64,000 nt of DNA from Bryoerythrophyllum caledonicum (lineage: Eukaryota > Streptophyta > Bryopsida > Pottiales > Pottiaceae), in the NCBI GenBank assembly GCA_963971425.1, contig OZ020514.1:20991406-21055405 (forward strand). Direction: 5' to 3'. Shown in pieces: positions 1-10,458 of the stretch. A program made the position numbers and the translations under genes. How positions within the stretch are numbered: the stretch's first letter is position 1; each line of letters begins with the position of its first letter. The notes under the pieces are model-generated. The model was not told the DNA's origin, made no database searches, and worked only from the letters and a program-made list of their open reading frames with translations.

Positions 1-38
1 GCAGCCGACAATATAGTGTTTTCATCCGTCCTTAATAT

Positions 39-536
39 TTGGCATCACGAAGATTGTCTTCTTTTTTATTTCCCAAGGGTCATCCTTTTATTTCAAATGC
101 ATATATGGAATCCCTTCACCGTATCGAAAGTGTATTGTCCTCTGTGTCAATGGGCTCCTTTGCTTTGTATAGGCTATCATTTGTCTATAGCAGACGTGAC
201 TTAGCTCATAGCTTATATTTTCCTTGGAGTTACAAAACGATGTCTATTCTTTCTAAGAAGAATCATTCTCGTGTTGTCTACCTGCCTCATCAAGTTCTAT
301 TCGTGGATGTGAACCCAAGGTCTCTTTGGATAAACCCCAACAACATTTGTTATATTCCCTGGCCGTTTAAGGGTCATTTCAGCCTTCAAGACGATGACCA
401 AGTTATCCCAAACATGGCGACCGACATCCTTCCCTTCATCTACCCGTTCTACAGATTTTCAAGCTTCCTTGAATATTTGAAGCAAGCACATCGACCTGGT
501 CAAGCGCATTGGGCGATTATAAAGGCGCGTGAGTAG
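39..536 (+). CDS. unrecognised open reading frame, 165 codons
   Basis: An uninterrupted frame of 165 codons that stops at a TAG. The C-terminal half has an organised look (a run reading YIPWPFKGHF, then DDDQVIPNMA), but I do not recognise a family. No membrane segment or signal peptide is evident. In DNA of this composition a frame of this length is uncommon but not impossible by chance, and no intron signals or neighbouring gene support it. It could be the tail of a gene whose start lies to the left of the window. Confidence 0.25.
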   Translation: MASRRLSSFLFPKGHPFISNAYMESLHRIESVLSSVSMGSFALYRLSFVYSRRDLAHSLYFPWSYKTMSILSKKNHSRVVYLPHQVLFVDVNPRSLWINPNNICYIPWPFKGHFSLQDDDQVIPNMATDILPFIYPFYRFSSFLEYLKQAHRPGQAHWAIIKARE

Positions 537-1011
537 GGGCGCACAGTTGTCCGATGGGACGAAATCAAATAGTACTAGGTCTTCTTCTTCGGCAACTAGC
601 CGATGGTCTTCAAATTAGTATTTGTTCATTATTTAAAGGATACATTTTGTAAAGTACATGAAAGTGAACATTTGTGTTGTATAATTTGTTTTAGAGTGCC
701 CATGTACGTTTCATTAGTTTATGATTACTCAACTTTATTCTAGGATGTTTTTCTTTTTAGCTAGTCGTATTTATCAATTTTCGGGATCTCAACTTTATGA
801 TTGGCTGCCAGCCGACACTGTCATTTACTTCAATCAATATTCGTCTGTTTTTTTAAACTGGTATTTCTTCTTTTTGAACATCGAGTTTGTCCATTGAGTT
901 CTCAGCGCTCACTTTATTTAAGGCTCTGTTGCTCGCTGACTGTGTATTTTGTTCTCAGTGACTTGTTTGTGACCCGCTTTCATTTTTGGACTTTGTTTTG
1001 TCCATATTTAA
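537..1011. other. no gene seen
   Basis: AT-rich stretch with only short frames on either strand. A 73-codon frame at 801-1022 shows no recognisable motif and runs into the MITE at 1012. Confidence 0.5.
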
Positions 1012-1827
1012 TTAACCCCTAAAGGACCAAAGTCCCCTCGAGGGACATTTTGAGTTTGGGTAAGGTACCACATTCTCAATTCTAGGCATTTTTTTTTGAG
1101 ATTTCAGAATAAATGGACAACTTTTGATTAGCTTTGTGTAGACACAAATTTTGTAGAATTCCAACTTACGGTTCAAAAGCTACAACTTATTTTCACTTAC
1201 ATATGCAAATAGTGCAGCAATTTAGTGTGACATTTCACAAATATTGTCACTAAACTTTAATAACTTCTAAATTCGATAGAAATTCGAGTTTTTGTCCATT
1301 TGAAAGAAATAAGATGTCCTCTTGGAAACAAAATTGAGATCTTTGCATCTACCGTACGGATTCGTGAATTTCAAAAATTTGAGAAGGATATGATATTTGC
1401 AAAATATTAAGTGTATTGTTGATTCTTAGCACATAGTTGCATTGCATGATTTTTTAGGACATCTTCTACACCTCTTCTACTTCAAAAATTTGGTGCCCAT
1501 GTGCCTAACATGATCCTTTTCAAGTTAACATAATAAACTGACGGCTCATAGTGCAAAAAGTTGCCATAGAAGGTGGTCGAAGATTGTTGAAGGTGTTTAG
1601 TATGACCTCAAAAAGAGACTATGTCTCACTTCAAAGGCTGATATCTTTCAATTCGTGTGGTCAAACTTACCACAATTTTCACCACACACTCTAATACAAC
1701 ACTAGTACAAGATCTCATGGTTAAGTTTTCAGAATAATTATTTTGTATCATTTCAAATTGAATGCGCTGAAAATGACGGTTTTAGAGTGATTTTGAGGGG
1801 AAAATGTCTTGGTCCTTTAGGGGTTAA
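1012..1827 (-). mobile_element. TTAA-flanked MITE, copy 1 (808 bp plus target sites)
   Basis: The element runs 1016-1823 and is bracketed by TTAA at 1012-1015 and 1824-1827. Its ends are inverted repeats beginning CCCCTAAAGGACCAA. It has no coding capacity. The TTAA target and CCC(C)TA-type ends are what the piggyBac superfamily (and Kolobok, also TTAA) leave behind; which one applies is not decided here. It is inverted relative to the copies at 25.2 and 27.5 kb: its right end, reversed, matches their left ends. Confidence 0.85.
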
Positions 1828-2760
1828 ATATCCGTTTAGAGCTCACTCCATCTTTACTTGTAGTGACGACAAATAATTCATAAATAACCAGCTATTAATA
1901 CTACCTATTTTTTGATGGTTGCACCTCTTAGCAAGAGGTTTTCTTTATTCTAACCAATAGGGTTCTTCTAATTAAATTCCTACACCTCTTCATGAAAAGG
2001 TGTGTCCATCCCAAAAAATGTGAATTAAACCCTTTCCCCACTATTATATAATTCTTTAGATATGAACTACGAGTTTGCGCTTGCTTTGCAACGCATTAGT
2101 TCAACCATTTTAATGTAGTTGTTATATCACAAAATATAAAAATAGAAAGATAACAATAATTTACATAAAATTTAAATATGTCTTTGAAACCTATGGATGA
2201 ATTTTAATAATGTAATAGAATAGAATAGAAAAAAATAAATTAGGTTTTAGATTTTTTGCATTTTAACATGGAATTTCAAAAATGTTATGAAAGTCAAATT
2301 TGTAATCAAATGTTTCAAATTTATTTTGGATAAGCACAAATTGCAACACACAAATGCAAATTTCACACACCCACAAACTTTACTTGCAATTACAATCTCA
2401 ATTTCACACACCCACAAACTCAATTTGCAATTTCAATCTCAAAACTTGCACTCTCAACTCAAAACTTGTAATTTCAATCTCCACAACTCAAATATGCAAT
2501 TTTGCAACTCCAACTTTGTATGCCAACCTCCAAGATCACAACTCCAACTTCACAACTTTTTCATTCCAAGTTTACAACTCATAATTTACAATTCAATATT
2601 TTAGTGCTTAACTCAAAAAATATTTTGAACGTCAAATTTGTAATCAAGAGAACAAATTGCAACATACAATTGCAAATTTGTCACACCCAAAAACTCAAGC
2701 TAATGCTTTGCAATGCACTAGTCCAACCATTTGAATTGTAGTTTTTATATTACGAACTAT
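1828..2760. repeat. AT-rich DNA with low-complexity CA/CT-rich tract
   Basis: No gene. From about 2335 to 2620 the sequence is a degenerate tandem tract built from phrases such as TTTCACACACCCACAAACT (2360 and 2402, 42 bp apart) and CAATTTCAATCTC. The three overlapping open frames here are by-products of the repeat. Confidence 0.6.
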
Positions 2761-2805
2761 ATTAAAAAAAGGTAACATGATTCACTACACAAGTGGGTGT
2801 GCAAT

Positions 2806-2885
2806 TAACTGCGCGGTTGATTGCATCGTTCCTATAGTTCACTGCACGGTTGATTGCGCGATTGATTGCTGCGTGGTTCAGTGCA
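2806..2885. repeat. short degenerate tandem of GCGCGGTTGATTG-like units
   Basis: The phrase GCGCGGTTGATTG recurs with small changes three or four times (GCACGGTTGATTG, GCGCGATTGATTG) in a locally GC-richer patch inside AT-rich DNA. It holds no recognisable gene. Confidence 0.5.
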
Positions 2886-3227
2886 TGGATTATGATTTGA
2901 GTAGTATGATAGGTACATTTAGTTTATCATTAGATAAATGTGAAATTAATCACTACTTAACTAATTTCTATCATATCTTTAATCTTATTTATACTATAAA
3001 AGTTGGAAAAATCTATTTTATAATTACTTGGCTCTATTTAGCCTTCCTCTTTGCTTAGAGACGCCCTCGTCATCTCCAACCTTTATTCTTGAATGTTGAT
3101 CTCTTTGCTTGCCATCTCGTACTTTATTTGCTAATGTTTCAAAATTCGTTAATTTGCTTACTTTCTTAAATTCTTAGGGGTTGTTATCTTCATGTTTGTT
3201 GTCCATAGTTTATATCTTTCATAAGTA

Positions 3228-3275
3228 TGATGCCATATTTAAGTAAATCTGGACTTTAGGGTTAAATCTAGACTC
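3228..3275. other. left flank motif matching 19.0 kb; candidate boundary of region A
   Basis: The string ATGCCATATTTAAGTAAATC followed by TGGACTTT recurs in near-identical form at 19006-19036. The two copies flank the whole zone that contains the GGATCC-centred palindromes (4.3-18.9 kb). The right copy is part of a longer inverted repeat; the left copy is followed by a weaker inverted half, AAATCTAGACTCTGGCAC. It could be the terminus of a large element, or simply two copies of a small unrelated repeat. Confidence 0.35.
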
Positions 3276-3719
3276 TGGCACAAAAACATGTGTTAGAAGA
3301 TAAATGGGAAATCCCCCAATCCTAGAGGTAAACAAGGAAATATAAAGAAGAATTGTGAATTTCTAAAGTAACCGTGGTGCTTTCAAAGGAAATTATTTGA
3401 GAATCGATTTTAAATTATAGTTTGATGAGAACTAATGTCTAAAGACTAGAGGATCACCCGATCTATGTCAAAGAGACGGATCAAGCAATTCAACAACGGT
3501 AACACAGAGGGATCCAACAACAAATATAGTCTGCATGAAACAAGTAGGTAGTCACTTAGATACAACGTATGAGAAATATATTGAGAAGTCGTAACTTTAT
3601 ACATAGGAATTAGCACCTCTAAATAAATAATGATCCTATGTAGGAACCATCTACAAAGTCCGTAGTACTCGGTCAATGTGCCATGGTTCAAGCAGTCTAC
3701 GTCTAAACTTTCCATCCGT

Positions 3720-4292
3720 CTCATGCTGACAAAGATATTTCTTCACCGAGCGATAAAATCAAAGAGGAATAATGAACGGACGCAACGCTATTGCAATGTC
3801 TGGTATAACATTGGATGCATTGGGTAATTCCATTTCACCAAGCCAGGACTTTGAAAAGTAACAAGCATCGTTTTAGTTGAAAACATGCCGCATTGGGTGG
3901 TCATCAACCATTTATACTGTGTCGGGAAGGCAGAGCTTCATAGTCTTTGGATCTGTTGAGAGTCTCTGGAGAACCTTGTCGCATAGAGGATAATCTCCAG
4001 GCCTAGAACACTTATTCCGCCCAATGACAAAAAGAGGTCAAGTCTTTATTTCTTTGGGGAGGATGACTTCAAGAACCTATTGCAGCCGCGATTGTACCAT
4101 GCAAGACCAAATGCCGACATGGAAAGATCTCATAAAGATTCTAAAGAACTCTAGGAGCGGAGGCCAAACTAAGATATTCTTTGCATTGAAGCGTCGAGGG
4201 GTGGAATGATTGTATTGCTCGAAACAAAGCACTCCGTTTATGGAGAAGACGATAACATTTTTTGGCACGCCAAGTCGTTGTAAACATAACAA
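3720..4292 (-). pseudogene. FCP1/NLI-like HAD-fold domain, second copy in cassette A, broken
   Basis: The first exon (4292-4077) reads VPKNVIVFSINGVLC, then a conserved block ending EFFRIFMRSFHVGIWSCM. That is the IWSSM region of FCP1-homology (NLI-interacting factor) proteins. Further on come NKCSRPGDYPLCDKVLQRL and MVDDHPMRHVFN, matching the family's VDDSP motif region, and CYFSKSW. The nucleophile motif DxDx(T/V) is degenerate (SINGV lacks the first Asp and has Asn for the second), so catalysis is unlikely even if expressed. Two in-frame TAA codons interrupt the VDD region. It follows the first HAD domain at 4.5-5.2 kb and is separated from it by a palindrome-bearing gap. FCP1-like proteins dephosphorylate RNA polymerase II tails or act as adaptors; the role here is unknown. 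Confidence 0.6.
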
Positions 4293-4310
4293 AAGAGAGA
4301 GGTTATGAAG

Positions 4311-4334
4311 ACGACCGGAGGATCCTCTGGTCGT
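4311..4334. repeat. region-A palindrome
   Basis: GACCGGAGGATCCTCTGGTC with outer AC/GT pairing, one base off the perfect palindrome. It sits in the gap between the two HAD-like domains. Confidence 0.8.
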
Positions 4335-4475
4335 AAAAAATCAATAGACAAGAACACAAATGAAGGTAATAATTTTGCGTAAAAAGTTGAAAAGAATGCA
4401 CCATGCAACCTTCAAGTTTACTACATGGAAACCAATGTACAAATATGACACGAATTGTCTCCGAGAAACAAATAA

Positions 4476-5172
4476 TTATTTGGATCGATTGTTTTTGAGA
4501 TCCGAGGACCGAGAACACTTGGTAATTATACTTTTAGCTTCCTTGGTAGAACTAAAGCGACTACCACGCACACATCCAGGAGGGTCATTTTTCTGAACAA
4601 ACTTTGCTATAGGGAGGTTAGAAGAAAACATCCTCATCAACCAGGGCTTTAGGTCGGAAATGAGGAACTTGTCCGTCATTACTCAAGTCCAAGGGAGAGG
4701 ATGAATAGCATCAAACTCGCCATTGAGCAGGTTTTTCTCAGGACTGTCCTTAATCAACAACGTCAATTCACGAGCCACGTGATCATACCGTTTTACGAGT
4801 ACGGAGAGATCCTTCAGCATGTATGCTTTGCCTCTATTTGCGGCACTAGGAAATGATGACTTCGTAACCTGTGCTTGGTAAGAACTATGAGTTCTGATTC
4901 TGCAACCAAAGAAGAACCTCGCAAAGCATCCTGTAACATGGTTTCGACATTCTTCTTCGTGGGGCAACTCCATATCACAACATTAGCCTAAGGTAAACCA
5001 CGCCATAAAGAGGGGACAGTCGAGTCTAACAATATTTTCTCTCACCGAGCGAGCGGTCCTATGAATAAGAAATCCATCCAAATCGAGGACAAAAGTGTAT
5101 CTTGGCATCCTTACCTTTGACACAGTGGGTACAAGTGGGACAGCGGCGTCAAGTACATTTCCTATAGAAACG
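4476..5172 (-). pseudogene. FCP1/NLI-like HAD-fold domain, first copy in cassette A
   Basis: An upstream exon near 5172-4983, after a plausible acceptor (TTTCTATAG), reads PRYTFVLDLDGFLIHR. This is the FCP1-homology nucleophile motif with Phe in place of the usual Thr/Val. The next exon (4973-4476) includes GKAYMLKDLSVLVKRYDH, LIKDSPEKNLLNGEF, and a C-terminal block around DLKPWLMRMFSSNLPIAKFV. These match the KDL, DDSP and terminal helix regions of plant NLI-interacting-factor-like proteins. A TGA-type break separates HPLPWT from VMTDKF in the same frame. It is transcribed in line with the ParB-like gene upstream and with a second HAD domain downstream; cassette B has one HAD domain in the same relative position. 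I call it a decayed or divergent paralogue. Confidence 0.6.
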
Positions 5173-5202
5173 CAAGGTATAAAAGATGAGTGCGCTGCTG
5201 GG

Positions 5203-5224
5203 TGACTGGAGGATTCTCCGGTCA
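5203..5224. repeat. region-A palindrome, variant
   Basis: TGACTGGAGGATTCTCCGGTCA, with T replacing C at one central position. It lies just upstream (minus strand) of the exon carrying the HAD nucleophile motif, inside what is probably an intron. Confidence 0.75.
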
Positions 5225-5305
5225 GACAACAAAGTGGACAATGATGGAGAAAGAAGTGAAGTCGAATTGACCTTGCGAAGAAGTTGCCAGACCAGCATGA
5301 GGACC

Positions 5306-5477
5306 TCATGATTCACCCTTTTCGCAAACACTGGCGTCAGAAAACCTCGGCACTTTCCTAGGAGGGCTAAATGGCATTAGATTGGCACCGGCGTCCTCAA
5401 AAATGCCTTGCAACACAGGCTCTTTCGTGCCCTCGAGACCTGTGGAATTTGTTCCTCGTACATGAAGTTTAGGAGGA
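5306..5477 (-). pseudogene. coding-like fragment truncated by the 611-bp element
   Basis: A minus-strand frame reading PPPKLHVRGTNS, then LQGIFEDAGANLMPFSPPRK. It is probably an exon of cassette A lying between the acidic segment (6.3 kb) and the HAD domain. It is cut at its 5' side by the transposable element at 5478-6088. No domain is recognised. Confidence 0.35.
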
Positions 5478-6088
5478 GGGTGAAAGTCCACTAAGATGGT
5501 ATATTTATAGTGTCACAAATGGTTTTGGAAAGAATCACGAACTTTCTTTTGCTGCATAGTGCAAATGTGGGATCGATCTTGGAATTCTATTAATGGAATG
5601 TGATAATTGCCTTGATTTAAAGTCTAGGAATCCCAAAAATATTGTGTTTTGACTTATGGTTTGGCCAATATAGGTATATCTCTCATCAGTATATACTTGT
5701 CACAAGTATATGACATTTACCAAATATACTTATTTTGAGAGTTCTAGGAAGTTAAATACTTCAAAAGTTTTGGAACACATTCACGCCATAATGTGTTCAT
5801 ATATTATAATTGAAATTCTAGATCGGAAACTTATTTTCACTTTTATTGCTAAAAATCAATATATTTTTTCAAGGCTTCTAAAATAGGACTCAATGTTGAT
5901 TTTTGCTTTAATTTTTTATCCAATCAGATACATCATGTATAGATCCATCTTGTAACATATTTTTTTCTGAAGAAAAAACTTTTTTTTTCCATTAAATTGG
6001 GCCAAATCAAGTTTTTTTGTCCAAAAAAATATACTTTTGGGTATATTTTTTTTGCCCAAAATTGAGTAGCTCTAGCTGACTTCTACCT
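5478..6088 (+). mobile_element. 611-bp non-autonomous element, copy 1
   Basis: It is nearly identical over its full length to 49407-50017 in the same orientation. It starts GGGTGAAAGTCCAC and ends GCTGACTTCTACCT, giving imperfect inverted ends (GGGTGAAAGTC against GGGTAGAAGTC in reverse). A 4-bp duplication AGGA flanks it at 5474-5477 and 6089-6092. It has no coding capacity. Sola1, Ginger and some Academ elements make 4-bp duplications; the superfamily is not settled. It is inserted inside cassette A. Confidence 0.85.
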
Positions 6089-6280
6089 AGGAACAGTAAT
6101 AGGTTGCAACGTCTGCAAATTTGCTAGTGTGGCGGTTGCTGCTAATGTTGCCGTGCCAACAATCTGTTGCGGAGCCTCCACTGGCAGGCTAGTGGAGGGC
6201 AGAGAAGAGGAATCAACTTCCAATGCCGTAGGTTGATTGTCATTTGGTGGTCTAACCCTTGATGCAAACCTACGGGATTT

Positions 6281-6517
6281 CTAAGTTCTAGGCCCAGTGG
6301 GTACATTAGGTACACCGGTTGATGGCGGTGAATGGACAAAATCTTTGTTTTGTTGCATCTCGTCATCCTCGGCCAAAAGGACTGCCTCCCTTATCAACCC
6401 TGGGTCTATAGCATCAAGGATAGGCTCAACTACATCGCTCTCAATTACATTTGTAGAAGCCTTTACGAAAAACGGGTGAATTTCTTCCGCCGTAAAATTC
6501 AAAAGAGACTGCATCAA
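6281..6517 (-). CDS. acidic, hydrophobic-rich exon of cassette A
   Basis: A 78-codon frame with MMQSLLNFTAEEIHPFFVKA, then SDVVEPILDAIDPGLIREAV and LLAEDDEMQ. It has no named domain, but its composition (runs of V, E, D, I and L) resembles the minus-strand exon at 53636-53345, which occupies the same place in cassette B, just before the HAD domain. The left part (6142-6280) and flanks contain candidate continuation with no clear splice sites. It may be the N-terminal leader of the HAD protein. Confidence 0.4.
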   Translation of the reverse strand: MMQSLLNFTAEEIHPFFVKASTNVIESDVVEPILDAIDPGLIREAVLLAEDDEMQQNKDFVHSPPSTGVPNVPTGPRT

Positions 6518-6777
6518 TGAAGGGTCGAGGTAACCGGCGTCCGGAAGCTGCGACCAAGAATAACAATCGGTGAGTTCAACGTCTCAGTCGGGATTTTCAA
6601 ATTTGAATTCGGCGTTCCGCATTGTAGGTGGACGGAGGAGAAGATCAAGCCTAAACCGCTTCGGATCGGGATGCACATAAAGATTATTTACCTGGGTCCG
6701 TCAGAGAATGAGGATTATTTACGCGGCTGAAAATGTGATGACTCTATGGCAGAATTGGGAAAAACAAAAGGAAGGCA

Positions 6778-6827
6778 ACTAGAGGATCCTCCGGTCCATG
6801 CAAGGAAGACGGGAGGATTCCCTAGTC
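6778..6827. repeat. two region-A palindromes 30 bp apart
   Basis: ACTAGAGGATCCTCCGGTCC at 6778-6797 and GACGGGAGGATTCCCTAGTCC minus one base at 6808-6827, joined by CATGCAAGGAA. They lie in the gap between the exons at 6.5 and 6.85 kb. Confidence 0.75.
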
Positions 6828-6852
6828 CATGCAAGGGAAGAGAGAACACCTC

Positions 6853-7440
6853 CTACTCTACAAAGTCGTCATTATCCCGCAAGTGTGACGATTCCACGGC
6901 CCCAAGTTCTACAAGGTCAACTTCCATGTCTCCTTCTACGTGACGCTCCTTCATGAGGTACATCTCTCGCACTTCAATCTGAATTGCAACATCTTTCTTT
7001 GAAGGTGGAGAATCCAAATGTTCAGATCCCTTTGGTATTTCCTTATAATCTGAATCCCCACCTGACCCCGAATCCGAATGATCAGAATCTGAGTCCAAGT
7101 CACGTCTTCCACCTGGTGGGGGGCATTAAAATCCTGATTTTGCTTAGTCCACAAGTTTTCCTGGCGCGTTAAAGCCTTGCCATCAGACTGCTGACCACCC
7201 GTTCGATGTGCTATAGCTGGCTCCTTCTTTTGCGGTGTCTTTTGTTTAGTCTTTTACGATGTCTTCTGATTTTTTGGTGTCATTTGAGGAGGTGCCGTCA
7301 GGGTAAGGACAACTCGAGATTCCTAGATAGCAGAAGCTTTGGAAAGAACTCCAGCCTCATCAAGCTTGTCGTAGACAATCTCGAAGACTTGTGCGTCCTT
7401 AGTCTCCAATCAAAGAAACAACACTTTGGTTGAGATCACG
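6853..7440 (-). pseudogene. Ser/Asp-rich acidic and Lys-rich segment of cassette A
   Basis: The distal part (7098-6853) reads MDSDSDHSDSGSGGDSDYKE, then HLDSPPSKKDVAIQIEVREM and ERHVEGDMEVDLVELGAVES. The proximal part (about 7405-7190) reads LETKDAQVFEIVYDKLDEAG, then a TAG, VVLTLTAPPQMTPKNQKTS, a TAA, and KTKQKTPQKKEP. This is a low-complexity, probably disordered, charged region after the methyltransferase-like tail. Cassette B has a coiled-coil, charged protein in the same slot. Two in-frame stops and a frame change near 7100 mark it as broken. No enzymatic domain is visible. Confidence 0.45.
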
Positions 7441-7500
7441 ATTATAATGTAAAGAATGATGTCAGAACTAAGCAATGCAAAACAAGTAGCCGGATGTAAG

Positions 7501-7520
7501 ACCGGAAGATCATTTGGTCA
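7501..7520. repeat. region-A palindrome, degenerate
   Basis: GACCGGAAGATCATTTGGTC. It keeps the outer GACCGG/GGTC arms and a GATC core. It lies directly after the exon ending SAISWIGL, in an apparent intron. Confidence 0.6.
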
Positions 7521-7524
7521 CTTA

Positions 7525-8728
7525 CTAAGCCAATCCATGATATAGCAGAACCCCCGCCAACGTTCACAATGACATCAATCTTCTTCCTGAGGGAGCCAAT
7601 CAGTGTGTTAACCGCTTTGATGTTGTAATTGTCACAGCCGTCTTCAGCCCACTGAGTGCTTGCATCCTTAAACTCCGCTATGTCTATCACGTGCTAGTAA
7701 ATCAATTCGTTACCGAAGAATCTACAGAAGCTATTTTCCACGTTGATATTAGGATCATGACCGTAGAGGAAGTTAAAGTACAAGGGTAGGGTAGGCTCAG
7801 GAGTTGAAGGTTTGGTGAAGCCATCTGTCCCAGACCTAATTTACAACGTCGAAGTACACTGCCACACTTGTTGTTGTTGAATAGCCTTAGCCAGCTCCAA
7901 GACGACATTCTTTACTTCCACCATCCCATCTTGATCGGTGGTGAACACCCCAGCGAGCACTGGCCTCCTGAATTTCTGTTTGTCCTTATACTCCATTGCA
8001 CCCAAAGTACGGTTGACCTGATCCTTGATATTCCAACAGGTACCTCGCAACTCCCGATTAATAAAGCTGTAGACAACCACGGCCGTCGAACCTTCAATGT
8101 ACCAGCTCATTAGAGACTCCTGCTTGAGAATCTTCTCGAGGTCTCCTGATTTCCGGTTCATCATCCAAATACGATACTGGCTGAAAAACGTAGAAACTGA
8201 AGTCGACGTGGTAACCTTGTTCTCTGATTGACGGGTGCTGATAGATCGGTGTTGCTCAAAGATTGCCTTCAGCAATGGCGCAATGTCGTTGGAGTTGCTC
8301 AATAGATTCAAGTTCTGGCCATGCTTCCGGAAAAACGTCTTCCTGCCATCATCCTTAAGAAGTCTGTCATACCACGTCTACATAACCGCTTCGGATACCT
8401 TCAGCTCCGAGGCAACCTCAAGATACTCATCCTCGCCATAATTCTCCTTGACTTTCCTGGCGGATGGAGCTCTTAAACAGAACGATCTCCAACCATAGAG
8501 TGATTGGAGATCGTTCTGTTTAAGAGCTTTGGGATGAAACCTCTTCGCTTGAATCCTCTTCTTCTTCGACGGAAGCCCAAGATCCTCCTCTTCCTCCGTG
8601 TCATCATCATCAATGCCAGGTAAGTTGCATGTCTTCCCGAAGGAGTTTGGAAGCAAGCCTTGAATCCAAGCATCTTGGATTCCTAGCCATTTTCCAAATA
8701 GGTGGTCGAAAACAAATAGGAGCGGCAA
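7525..8728 (-). pseudogene. C-terminal portion of the ParB-like gene A, possibly methyltransferase-like
   Basis: Minus-strand coding blocks follow the ParB-like exon. Block 8728-8378 has an acidic patch (DDDDTEEEEDLG) followed by a basic one (KKKRIQAKRFHPK). Block 8311-7841 includes FFSQYRIWMMNRKSGD and GSTAVVVYSFINRE. A short block reads LYGHDPNINVENSF, and 7690-7525 ends KKIDVIVNVGGGSAISWIGL. That last segment aligns with FCKRGEAVVQLFGGTKLLIA in cassette B, where it looks like the FxGxG motif I of a beta-class DNA methyltransferase; here it is more degenerate. A stop separates the first two blocks in one frame. A perfect 25-bp inverted repeat lies inside 8468-8528. Function is uncertain; homology to the cassette B gene rests on order and on this tail motif. 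Confidence 0.4.
8468..8528. repeat. perfect 25-bp inverted repeat inside coding sequence
   Basis: The arms are 8468-8492 and 8504-8528 with an 11-base loop (CCATAGAGTGA). Arm 1 begins AGCTCTTAAACAGAACGATC, and arm 2 is its exact reverse complement. On the minus strand it is translated as LKQNDLQSLYGWRSFCLRA, within the frame at 8728-8378. Confidence 0.95.
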
Positions 8729-8870
8729 TTTAGGTTAGCCCCATGCTTCTGTGTCCTTGACGAGCTTTGTTTTCTCAGTCACTATTGCCCTTAGTGTCTC
8801 AATCCATGCTTGCAATAAAAAGTTGTCAATATTGAGACTAGAGGAAAATGAATGTGATTAAAGTAGAGCA

Positions 8871-8890
8871 ACCGGAGGATCCTCCGGTCC
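8871..8890. repeat. region-A palindrome, perfect core
   Basis: ACCGGAGGATCCTCCGGT is a perfect 18-bp palindrome. It lies in the gap between the ParB-like exon (9025 and up) and the following exon (8728 and down), an apparent intron. Confidence 0.9.
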
Positions 8891-9024
8891 AATCTAAGGG
8901 AAGAGAGTTGGAAGAATATCAATCAAGACTACTCTAAACTCAGACGTGTTAGGATTACCCCGGACCGACGGCCTTGGGCAGCCAACATCTTTCCAACTCT
9001 CCCGCGCGGTTGCTAGCTGGGTAT

Positions 9025-10406
9025 TTAATTATCCTCAGTTTGACTGCAGACAAGGTCTTGGTTGAGTACTCTCAAATAATATAGGTGACTTCCAAAATCC
9101 AATGATTTTGCCCATGCGATGGTGACTACAAAGTTTCGCGCATCTTTGGCGTCTCTAGGACTGAGACTTCCCTCATTAATGAAAACCTTGTGCGCAGGAA
9201 CACAATGTTGGCCTCCAATGATGTAGTAGTCGGTCCGATCGTTGATGTCATTCTTCATTGGTTTTTGCTCGAAGTACACTACGGGTCCATATGTTGGGTT
9301 ATCGTTGTCCACCTCATGAGCAGGTCTCTTAATCGGCATGACGTACAAATGCTGCAATGATGCCTGGAAGGAAGGCATGGTCCTCTTCTGATAAACAAGT
9401 TGAGCAACCCAAAGCTGATCGAGTGGACGATACACTACTTTTCTGGCAGGAGCTCTGTGCAGGCAATCAATGTCGACAGTCATAACTATCTTATCATCCG
9501 CGTCCTTCATTGGACGCCTACCAAAGATGTGCAGTTCCGCAAACGCCTTTTCATATAACGCCTTCACTTGTTGTAGATCTTTCGGAGAGTACTTTGTCAC
9601 TGTTGTGTGCGACAAGGCTACAACCTTTGCTAATGTCATGCCATCCTCCTTCGGATTCCACGTCTTCCTCTGAGGCTTCTTCTTTGAAGGCTCGCCCTCA
9701 CTAGCAATAGCAATTATCGATGGCCTCTTTTGTGTCTTTGTAGGTGTTGGAGGATTGTTCTTCCTCTGGTTTGAGATGGAACTATCCCGCTCGGCCCGTA
9801 GTTCGGCCCAATTTGAAGCAACGATGCAAGGATTTGGTCCCATACACAAGACTTAGAAGCCAAAGTCCATAACAGTCGAGCAGTGTTTGGGGCTCAAAAT
9901 AGAAGATTGTATAACAAGGCCGTAGACCCTACAACATCCAGTACTGAGCACAAACTCGCTGATGAGAAGAAGAAACAAGTTGGACTCCTCAATTCGCTTC
10001 AGATCCAGCACCTCCAGGTGCTTTGTTGATAGCACGAATGGATTGCCACGGTCCTTTCTTTGTATCGCAATAACAGGAGCAATTCGGACCAAATCCTTTC
10101 TGTAGTCCTTCTCCCAAGCTAACCCCACTCAAAGACATTTTCCGCTAGAAAACAAGTAAGGGATTCAAATTCATCGTGTTGATAATCAAACTTCTTCAAC
10201 CCCACTGTGATCGTAGGGTCAAGCTTCACTGGACACCAATGAAGGTTCATATTTTGTTTCTTGATATAGTATTGGCTGCGGAAAGCAACAACTGCATAAG
10301 TAATTTGGGGAACCATAATACAATGAACTCGAAATAATTTCCTACACCAAGTGGAAGTTGACATGAAGAGATTTAAATATGTAAATGCAGTCAGCCAATT
10401 GTTCAA
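9025..10406 (-). pseudogene. ParB/sulfiredoxin-like (GQH motif) protein, cassette A
   Basis: The best block is an open frame of 274 codons (9849-9025). A Pro/Lys-rich N-terminal part (NPPTPTKTQKRPS, GEPSKKKPQRKTW) is followed at about residues 105-260 by a globular region. It contains YRPLDQLWVAQLVYQKRTM and DYYIIGGQHCVPAHKVFINE, then FVVTIAWAKSLDFGSHLYYL. GQH-x3-A resembles the substrate-binding motif of the ParB/Srx nuclease fold or the related DGQHR fold. Cassette B carries the homologous DYYIINGQHNVAASKAM. The frame continues upstream to 10128 across a TAA at 9853-9855, and a further block (10406-10119) reads NLHWCPVKLDPTITVGLKKF with a frame change near 10120. A role in DNA binding or nucleotide binding is suggested by the family only. 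Inactivation seems likely. Confidence 0.55.
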
Positions 10407-10458
10407 CCCATGTCCACAGGGTCAACGACATTCCAGAGAGACAAATGATGATTGGAAA

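Noticed and set aside
2287-2741. Three overlapping Asn/Gln/His-rich frames
   Set aside because: They are products of a degenerate CAATTTCACACACC-type tandem tract with no motif.
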